Part shown: positions 8,101 to 11,991 of the stretch, in pieces
How positions within the stretch are numbered: position 1 is the first letter of the stretch
Layout of the letters: every line of letters starts with the position of its first letter
NCBI GenBank assembly: GCA_016285335.1
Contig: JAEEQO010000080.1
Span: forward strand, 1 to 11,991
Length of the DNA: 11,991 nt
Source of the DNA: Victivallales bacterium
Lineage (GTDB): Bacteria; Verrucomicrobiota; Lentisphaeria; Victivallales; UBA1829
Direction: 5' to 3'
Made by a program: the position numbers and the translations under genes
Notes under the pieces: generated by a model
Seen by the model: only the letters and a program-made list of their open reading frames with translations
Told to the model about the DNA's origin: nothing
Databases searched by the model: none

Positions 8101-8376
8101 GAGGGCGTGACGGAGATCGCGGAAAATACGTTCCTGAATTGTTACAAGCTGGAACGCATTGTGCTGCCCGCGAGCCTGAAGACCATAGGGAAAAGCGCAT
8201 TTGCATGGTGTCCCGCGCTGAAGGAGATCGCGATCCCGGAGAGCGTGACGGAGATCGCTGACGATGCGTTCCGTAGGTCCCCCTGCGAAGAATCCGTCCG
8301 CAAACAACTGGAATCCCGCCGCGCCCGCGGCGTCGAGGTCGTCTGGCAGGACGCACCGCAAAGCGGTGCCGAATAG
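5146..8376 (+). CDS. Large BspA-like leucine-rich repeat lipoprotein
   Basis: The 1076-residue product starts with a signal sequence (about residues 13-29, rich in Leu, Val and Ala) ending in the lipobox LVSC, which predicts cleavage before Cys30 and lipid attachment by the Lgt/Lsp pathway. Residues 31-100 are a Ser/Ala/Glu-rich low-complexity tether. From about residue 145 to 1060 roughly 35 LRR_5 units of about 23 residues follow. A block near residues 545-570 (FTPEGALIDAENHVLLAFP) is the known BspA variant unit that interrupts the plain repeats. A higher-order unit of about 99 residues occurs three times in tandem (from residues 169, 268, 366) and again from 837. The C-terminal cap matches the upstream gene's, so the pair arose by duplication. 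GGAGG at 5136-5140 lies five bases before ATG 5146. Likely surface-exposed adhesion or binding; ligand unknown. Confidence 0.9.
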   Translation: MLKLSISQHCSSIVRLTAMSFVLAGLLVSCGRETTEPGTPPDSSAPVEKDAVSVAETAPSASAEAAMNAEQASSEAENVQIGVETASSASAATKANAETRECIVYSPEDRSDAEHEYFGISYVYDGGELEQITYEHLPASTPIHFVVPDGVTGIGPRAFRDCPGLESVAIPNTVNLISASAFQNLAKLKTVSLPVHASIGTSAFEGCTALESVTLTEGGTVAPVREDAAIGECAFASCNALKRFEFPDGIHTIGPRAFQRCDALESTAIPNTVNLISYDAFESLPNLKTVTIPVHASIESGAFKACLALESVTLTKGGTVAPVREDASIGSGAFAGCPALKRFEFPDGIRTIKDQAFTRTALRTVSIPNSVDLISEEAFYELSSLKTVTIPTHASIGVSAFERCYNLERVTLTEGGGTVAPAREDAAIREHAFRDCLRLEEVRIPDGVTFIGESAFEYCSRLKAVSVPDGVTSIGFRAFQGCSALESVSLPDSLKVIGNKAFLQCTSLKSLRLPERLESFTGAFDLSTTRLEFPQGNTRYRFTPEGALIDAENHVLLAFPSAFEGHFTIPDGITAVAPHAFRSCRLGGVTIPSSVTSLGAGAFAFSGLNEIAIPPSVTAFQADEVIPGITQNGTGFRRNPPPAEDTLAGGLFYNCTNLKRVTLPENMKEIPFAMFAMFARKSSLEEIAIPSGVTVIRDRAFSGCNSLKRVSFPSGLRAIGGSAFDECVNLEAADLPDDVDTIGNFAFLNCTSLKRVILPANMKSLMSRGVFSHCSSLVEVEIPKGLKEIGQNVFYGCPCMESVYRKVQPEAFVEIPDGTTEIDPDMFTGRIKPVSITIPNSVGFIPDAAFQEFDRMISVSIPVHASIGKGAFKFCWSLKSVTLTKGGGTAAPVREDAAIGDDAFHDCQLLSSIEFPEGITSIGERAFMNCRDLKEIVIPEGVTIIADAAFHDCKNLSSIEFPESIASIGERAFMNCHELKEIVIPEGVTEIAENTFLNCYKLERIVLPASLKTIGKSAFAWCPALKEIAIPESVTEIADDAFRRSPCEESVRKQLESRRARGVEVVWQDAPQSGAE
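5650..6540 (+). repeat. Three tandem ~99-codon super-repeats inside the LRR lipoprotein gene
   Basis: Copies begin at 5650, 5947 and 6241 (periods 297, 294 and about 300 bp). Each encodes IPNxVxLIS, an AF unit, PxHASI, then an insert of the form GGTVAPVREDA (copy 3: GGTVAPAREDA), then FPDGI or a variant. A fourth copy lies at 7654-7953, and a longer diverged copy at 4011-4355 in the upstream paralogue. Confidence 0.85.
7849..8124 (+). repeat. Near-identical tandem 138-bp duplication (two LRR units each)
   Basis: Bases 7849-7986 and 7987-8124 encode two 46-residue blocks sharing AFHDC, SSIEFPE, SIGERAFMNC and LKEIVIPEGV, and much of the DNA is identical too (for example the stretch encoding GERAFMNC). 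The low divergence compared with other units marks it as a recent duplication. Confidence 0.85.
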
Positions 8377-8474
8377 TGTTCTGCTACGCGAGAACACTTG
8401 TGCTCAAGCGAAGCTGAGAGCACACCGCAGTCAAGGACTTGTCCTTGTGCCGTAGAGCAGCAAGGCACTGCTGC
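8353..8474 (+). repeat. Array of five successive hairpins overlapping the end of the LRR lipoprotein gene
   Basis: Five perfect inverted repeats follow one another: GCACCGC-AAA-GCGGTGC (8353-8369, inside the coding region), AGTGTTCT with an 8-base loop and AGAACACT (8375-8398, covering part of the stop codon), TGTGCTC with a 12-base loop and GAGCACA (8399-8424), CAAGGAC-TT-GTCCTTG (8432-8447), and GCAGCA-AGGCAC-TGCTGC (8457-8474). The stems all differ in sequence. CCG recurs at 8425, 8450 and 8474, giving units of 25 and 24 bases. A sixth hairpin follows as the terminator. This accounts for most of the gap between the LRR gene and the exporter. Confidence 0.8.
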
Positions 8475-8477
8475 CGT

Positions 8478-8502
8478 GGAGGGCATGCCCTCCCCTTTTT
8501 TT
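8478..8502 (+). terminator. Strong intrinsic terminator after the LRR lipoprotein gene
   Basis: The 16-base palindrome GGAGGGCATGCCCTCC (8478-8493) gives a GC-rich 6-bp stem with a CATG loop, followed by CC and seven T residues (8496-8502). It separates the LRR genes from the exporter operon. Confidence 0.88.
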
Positions 8503-8523
8503 CGGCAAAAACGTCTTTTTCTC

Positions 8524-8552
8524 TTGAATCCTCCCGTTCTCCGTGCTATATT
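8524..8552 (+). promoter_or_regulatory. Sigma70-type promoter for the exporter operon
   Basis: TTGAAT (8524-8529), 17 bp, TATATT (8547-8552), with TG at 8544-8545 as an extended -10. It lies just past the terminator and about 48 bases before ATG 8601. The A/T-rich leader has no visible Shine-Dalgarno sequence. Confidence 0.7.
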
Positions 8553-8600
8553 GTTTTCTAAGTTTTTATTTAAAATATACGAAAATTCCCGGTTTTTTCC

Positions 8601-10652
8601 ATGAGCAGCACTACAGACAACGATACAAATTTCAAGGCGCAGAGCTACTTGCGGCTGCTGAAATTCACCGTGCCCTATTGGAAACGGCTGACGTTCGGCA
8701 TCCTCTGCGGCATGCTCGTCGGCGGCTCGCTGTTTTTCGCCCTGATGCTGGTCCCGCAGCTGGTCGGCCTGGTCGACACGGGCAGCAACATCGGCGCCTC
8801 CGCGGAACAGCGCACGATCTCCCCCGAAGCGCTCGCGGAAATGCGCGCCATCGCTGAAAACACCGATCTTTCCGACGCGGAAAAGGAACAGAAGATGGCC
8901 GAAGCGCTGGCCGAGCCCGACGACAAGGACCCCAAGCTCACCAAGCTCCTGCATCAGGCGGATGACGTCATCACGCGGTTCCACCTGCCCTGCGAAATAG
9001 AGGGGACGGTTTTCAAGATCAACTGGCCCGTCCGGAAGAGCTTTAATATCGTCACCGAAGACGGCCGTATCGCATGGCAGCTTTTCGCGGTCTACATCGT
9101 CTCGTTCGTGCTGGTCTGGGCCCTCCGCAGCCTGGGGATCTACCTCAACGGCTACTGCACCCGCTACGTCGGGATCCGCGTCGTGGCGGACATGCGCAAC
9201 GCGATCTTCAGCAAGCTCACCAGCCAGTCGCTCCGGTTCTACGGCGACATGGACGTGGGCCATCTGATCAGCCGCTGCACCAACGACACGTCCGCGCTGG
9301 AGTATTCCGTTTCGCACTCCATCGAGGACCTGACCAACGCGCCGCTTCAGGTGCTGGGCTGCTTCGCGGCGATCATCGTGGCGTGCCACCAGTTCGACAG
9401 TTACGGACTGGTCATAACGCTCGTGCTTGGCCTCGCGCTCATCATCGTCCCGATCCAGATCGTGAGCCGCTACATCCGCAAGTACTACAGGCGCAGTTTC
9501 GCACGCATCGCCGACGTGTTTTCCCGGATGCACGAGGTCTTTTCCGGCATCCGCGCCGTGAAGGCGTACTATGCCGAGGAACGCGAGATCACCCGTTTCA
9601 AGGCCGTGAACCGCAAGTACTACAAACAGGCGATCCGCGCGATGCGCCTGCACATCATGTTCACCCCGCTGATGGAGCTCATCGTCGTCACCGCCACGCT
9701 GGGCTTCCTGCTTTACTCGTACAAATGCGGCATCACCGTCACCGAACTGGCCGCGCTCCTGACCCCGGCCGTCATGGCGTTCCGCCCGATGAAGGACATT
9801 TCGAAGGTCTTCGCCAGCCTCCAGCAGTCGATGGCCGCCGCGGACCGTTATTTCGCGCTGCTCGACACCGACACCTCCCTGCCCGAAAAGCCCGACGCGG
9901 TCGAGCTCAAAGAGTTCAAGCAGGGGATTTCCGTGCGCGACGTGCATTTCTCCTACGACGAACGCGTGGTCCTGGACGGCGTTTCGTTCGACATCCCGCG
10001 CGGCAGCATGATCGCGGTCGTCGGCGAGACCGGATCCGGCAAGTCGACCATGGCAAATCTGCTGGCGCGCTTCTACGACGTCGATTCCGGCTCCATCATG
10101 ATCGACGGCGTGGACATCCGCGACTACAAGATCGCCTCGCTCCGCCACATGATCGGCGTGGTGAACCAGGAGGCCATCATGTTCAACGAGACCATCGCCG
10201 CGAACATCGCCTACGGCAAGCCCGACGCCACCATGGACGAGATCGTCGCCGCCGCCAAGCTCGCCAACGCGCACGAGTTCATCGTGAACGGCCCGCATCC
10301 GAAAGGGTACGACACCGAGGTCGGCGAGAAGGGCTTCAAGCTCTCCGGCGGCGAAAAACAGCGCGTCTCCATTGCCCGCGCCATCCTCAGCAATCCGCCC
10401 ATCCTGATCCTCGACGAAGCCACCAGCGCGCTTGACACGGTCACCGAAAAGCTGGTCCAGGAGGCCCTGAACCGCGTGATGACCAACCGCACGGTCTTCG
10501 CCATCGCCCACCGCCTGAGCACCATTCGCAACGCCGACATGATCCTGGTCATGCAGAGCGGCAGGATCGTGGAATTCGGCAAGGAAGCCGACCTGCTCGC
10601 CCGCGAGGACGGCATCTACAGGCGCCTCTACAGCACGCAGTTCAGCCGGTGA
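8601..10652 (+). CDS. MsbA-like ABC exporter (fused permease and ATPase)
   Basis: This 683-residue protein joins an exporter-type transmembrane domain (about residues 20-440) to an ATP-binding domain. The ATPase has every motif: Walker A GETGSGKST with Lys481, Q-loop VVNQEA, signature LSGGEKQ at 581-587, Walker B ILILDE with Glu606, D-loop SALD and switch His637. Such half-transporters work as homodimers in the inner membrane. Closest resemblance is to MsbA, which flips lipid A-core, and the kinase-like gene next door suits that, but drug or other lipid exporters share the architecture. It is about 100 residues longer than typical MsbA; the excess is an extra polar, Ala/Glu/Lys-rich loop (about 59-155) between the first two membrane helices, facing the periplasm. 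ATG 8601 is the only sensible start although no ribosome binding site is seen. Confidence 0.93.
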   Translation: MSSTTDNDTNFKAQSYLRLLKFTVPYWKRLTFGILCGMLVGGSLFFALMLVPQLVGLVDTGSNIGASAEQRTISPEALAEMRAIAENTDLSDAEKEQKMAEALAEPDDKDPKLTKLLHQADDVITRFHLPCEIEGTVFKINWPVRKSFNIVTEDGRIAWQLFAVYIVSFVLVWALRSLGIYLNGYCTRYVGIRVVADMRNAIFSKLTSQSLRFYGDMDVGHLISRCTNDTSALEYSVSHSIEDLTNAPLQVLGCFAAIIVACHQFDSYGLVITLVLGLALIIVPIQIVSRYIRKYYRRSFARIADVFSRMHEVFSGIRAVKAYYAEEREITRFKAVNRKYYKQAIRAMRLHIMFTPLMELIVVTATLGFLLYSYKCGITVTELAALLTPAVMAFRPMKDISKVFASLQQSMAAADRYFALLDTDTSLPEKPDAVELKEFKQGISVRDVHFSYDERVVLDGVSFDIPRGSMIAVVGETGSGKSTMANLLARFYDVDSGSIMIDGVDIRDYKIASLRHMIGVVNQEAIMFNETIAANIAYGKPDATMDEIVAAAKLANAHEFIVNGPHPKGYDTEVGEKGFKLSGGEKQRVSIARAILSNPPILILDEATSALDTVTEKLVQEALNRVMTNRTVFAIAHRLSTIRNADMILVMQSGRIVEFGKEADLLAREDGIYRRLYSTQFSR

Positions 10653-10685
10653 CCGGGCGGATTTGCATTTGCGGATAATGGACAC

Positions 10686-11483
10686 ATGAGCAGCCGCCGG
10701 ACCTCTCCCGTTTTCTCTCCGCGGATGATACGCCTGTACCGTTCCTGGAGCTGGGTCCGCGAGGATTTCGCCGATGAGTTCGACCGCCTTTCCGGCGCGG
10801 GCGCATTCCTGCCCGACGGCGTCTCCCCTGCCATCTGGCACACGCGCACCAAGTTCGTGCTGCGCGTTCCCACCGCGCGCGGATTCGACGCCGCATACAA
10901 GAGCTACTACAAGATCCGCAATTTCCACCAATACATCATCCGTCCCTCGGACTGCGCCTCCGAAGCCTCGAACTACGTGATGCTGGCCGAGCTCGGCTTC
11001 CCGCTGCCCGACCTGCTCGCCGTCGGCGAGACGCGCTGCGGATTCGTGCTGAGAAACTCGTTCCTGATCTCACGGTTCGCCGACGACTACCGCACCGGGC
11101 TGGATTTCTTCCGCGACGGCGCTCACGTCGGCAACGAACCGCTGTTCCTGGAGTTCTGCCGCGGCAACCTGACGCTGCTGGCGCGGCTTCACGACCTCGG
11201 GATCGTCCACCGCGGGTTCACGCCCGCCAATCTGCTTTACAGGAAGGACGCCGACGGCATGAAGTTCCTCTGGATCGACGTCGCCGACTGCCGGCGTTCC
11301 GCGATCTCAACGCCGCAGGTCGCCACGGAGTTTTTCCACCTTTTCCGCTACTTGCGGACTACGCCGGAAAACCGCCGCGCGCTGGAAGCCTGGTACCTGG
11401 ACGCGGCGAAAATACGCCGGACGAACCTCAACGAGCTTTTTGAAACGGTCGAAAAACGGATCGAAAACAGGATGAAGGAGTAA
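10686..11483 (+). CDS. WaaP/KdkA-like lipopolysaccharide kinase family protein, possibly inactive
   Basis: A 265-residue cytoplasmic protein with the small kinase fold of the LPS core or Kdo kinases. Visible elements are a beta-3 lysine (AYKSYY, Lys72), a helix-C glutamate (Glu93 in CASEASNY), the hinge region around FLISRF, the catalytic-loop region LHDLGIVHRGFTPANLLY (His175 to Asn182), and a DFG-like Asp198 in WIDVADC. Active family members read His-x-Asp in the loop; here the position is Gly177 (codon GGG at 11214-11216), so it may be a pseudokinase or use another residue. It lies 33 bp after the exporter and 5 bp before the next gene, so a shared envelope operon is likely. ATG 10686 lacks a clear Shine-Dalgarno; ATG 10725 is a possible later start. 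The family call rests on motifs and context. Confidence 0.72.
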   Translation: MSSRRTSPVFSPRMIRLYRSWSWVREDFADEFDRLSGAGAFLPDGVSPAIWHTRTKFVLRVPTARGFDAAYKSYYKIRNFHQYIIRPSDCASEASNYVMLAELGFPLPDLLAVGETRCGFVLRNSFLISRFADDYRTGLDFFRDGAHVGNEPLFLEFCRGNLTLLARLHDLGIVHRGFTPANLLYRKDADGMKFLWIDVADCRRSAISTPQVATEFFHLFRYLRTTPENRRALEAWYLDAAKIRRTNLNELFETVEKRIENRMKE

Positions 11484-11488
11484 TCGCC

Positions 11489-11959
11489 ATGGCTTACATC
11501 AAAGCTTACAAAAACGGAAACTGCAACGGCTTCCCGTTCGCCAGCATGGAGATCAGCGGCACCACGCGCAAGATGTACAACAACGGAAACTGCAACGGCA
11601 TCCACGAGTGGTCCATGCGGAAGACAGACCGCTGCACCGAAGTCTATGCCCAGGCCGGACTGAACGGCATGCCGTACAACTACTTCAAATACGGCAGCCG
11701 GGGCGTCGAGTTCTACCCGAACGGGAACGGCAACGGCATGCCGACCTTCTACTTCAAGTTCCGGGGCTCGAACGCCGTGGAGGTCTATCCGAACGGGAAC
11801 GGCAACGGCATGCCGGAATGGTATTTCGAGAAGCGCGGCCGGATGGTCCTGTTCTACCCGAACGGCAACGGCAACGGGTTCCCGATCTACTCGTTCGACG
11901 ACGTGAACGATGTCCGCGACGTCATCGAATGGGTCTTCTACCTCTATATCCCGCACTGA
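11489..11959 (+). CDS. Small Asn-Gly-rich repeat protein of unknown function
   Basis: I do not recognise this 156-residue protein. Nearly all of it is six repeats of about 23 residues, with the anchor tyrosine at 7, 30, 53, 76, 100 and 123. The consensus is E-x-Y-x-NGNxNG-[MFI]-P-x-x-x-F followed by a short basic or glycine turn; the third copy is degenerate (YAQAGLNG). A short aromatic, hydrophobic tail (about 134-156, IEWVFYLYIPH) follows. There is no signal peptide or membrane helix. The alternation of aromatic strand residues and NG turns suggests stacked beta-hairpins, loosely like MORN_2 repeats, but the motif order differs and I would not assign that family. AAGGAG at 11475-11480, inside the previous gene's end, is eight bases before ATG 11489, and the gap is 5 bp, so it is cotranscribed with the kinase-like gene. 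Confidence 0.85.
   Translation: MAYIKAYKNGNCNGFPFASMEISGTTRKMYNNGNCNGIHEWSMRKTDRCTEVYAQAGLNGMPYNYFKYGSRGVEFYPNGNGNGMPTFYFKFRGSNAVEVYPNGNGNGMPEWYFEKRGRMVLFYPNGNGNGFPIYSFDDVNDVRDVIEWVFYLYIPH
11714..11887 (+). repeat. Near-identical DNA copies of the NGN repeat
   Basis: Three units beginning at 11714, 11786 and 11855 share almost the same run of bases encoding YPNGNGNG and the following hydrophobic-Pro pair, at spacings of 72 and 69 bp. Copies four and five differ by one synonymous base over this stretch, pointing to recent expansion; the first three protein repeats are more diverged. Confidence 0.75.
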
Positions 11960-11991
11960 GATCAAGCCCGACAACGCTTACCCCGGCATCG

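Noticed and set aside
8353..8502. CRISPR array
   Set aside because: Although units are spaced about 25 bases apart, the stems differ and there is no constant direct repeat with variable spacers; these are separate inverted repeats.
10653..10685. Separate promoter (GATAAT) for the kinase-like gene
   Set aside because: GATAAT at 10674 looks like a -10 but no -35 is found at proper distance; cotranscription with the exporter is simpler.
8142..10931. 929-codon minus-strand open frame opposite the exporter
   Set aside because: It is antisense to a full ABC exporter with all motifs intact; the product is low-complexity, rich in Asp, Ala, Val, Glu and His, typical of a shadow frame in GC-rich DNA.
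11489..11959. Calling the last gene a MORN_2/YwqK-type antitoxin
   Set aside because: Both have 22-23-residue repeats with NG turns, but the order of Tyr, NG and Gly-Pro elements differs and no toxin partner is seen.
11960..11991. Start of another gene at the window end
   Set aside because: Only 32 bases remain after the last stop and no start codon with a ribosome binding site is visible.

Overview
The window reads as chromosome of a GC-rich Gram-negative bacterium with lipopolysaccharide: it carries the C-terminus of an ArnD-type deformylase, an MsbA-like exporter and a WaaP/KdkA-like kinase fold protein. BspA-type leucine-rich-repeat surface proteins together with these envelope genes would suit a host-associated anaerobe, for example of the PVC/Lentisphaerota group. 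That taxonomic guess is inference only. All supported genes lie on the + strand; the long minus-strand open frames are codon shadows.

Layout. (1) 1-1194: the 3' end of an arnD-like gene overlaps the start of a thiamine pyrophosphokinase gene by 8 bp. (2) 1195-2538: a regulatory gap with a good sigma70-type promoter, then a complete acetate kinase gene. (3) 2539-3448: a gap with a C8 tract, then a GT-B/heptosyltransferase-like protein of unknown role whose arginine codon use differs strongly from its neighbours. (4) 3449-3704: a repeat-rich intergenic region (inverted ends plus an 11-bp tandem direct repeat), then a promoter. (5) 3705-8376: two paralogous BspA/LRR_5 proteins in tandem, the first with an N-terminal membrane segment (417 aa) and the second a predicted lipoprotein (1076 aa). 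(6) 8353-8502: a row of six different, near-contiguous hairpins ending in a strong intrinsic terminator. (7) 8503-11959: a promoter and a probable three-gene operon of an MsbA-like ABC exporter with a long extra periplasmic loop, a WaaP/KdkA-like kinase fold protein lacking the usual catalytic aspartate, and a small protein made of six 23-residue Asn-Gly-rich repeats.

How it fits together. The ArnD end, the exporter and the kinase-like protein point to lipid A and outer-membrane work. The LRR proteins are probably displayed on the cell surface. Acetate kinase and thiamine pyrophosphokinase are core metabolism. Three promoters share one architecture (TTGnAn, exactly 17 bp, TATATT), which supports their being real. 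The most unusual parts are the hairpin array, the Asn-Gly repeat protein coupled to a probable pseudokinase, and the 91-bp repeat module before the LRR pair.
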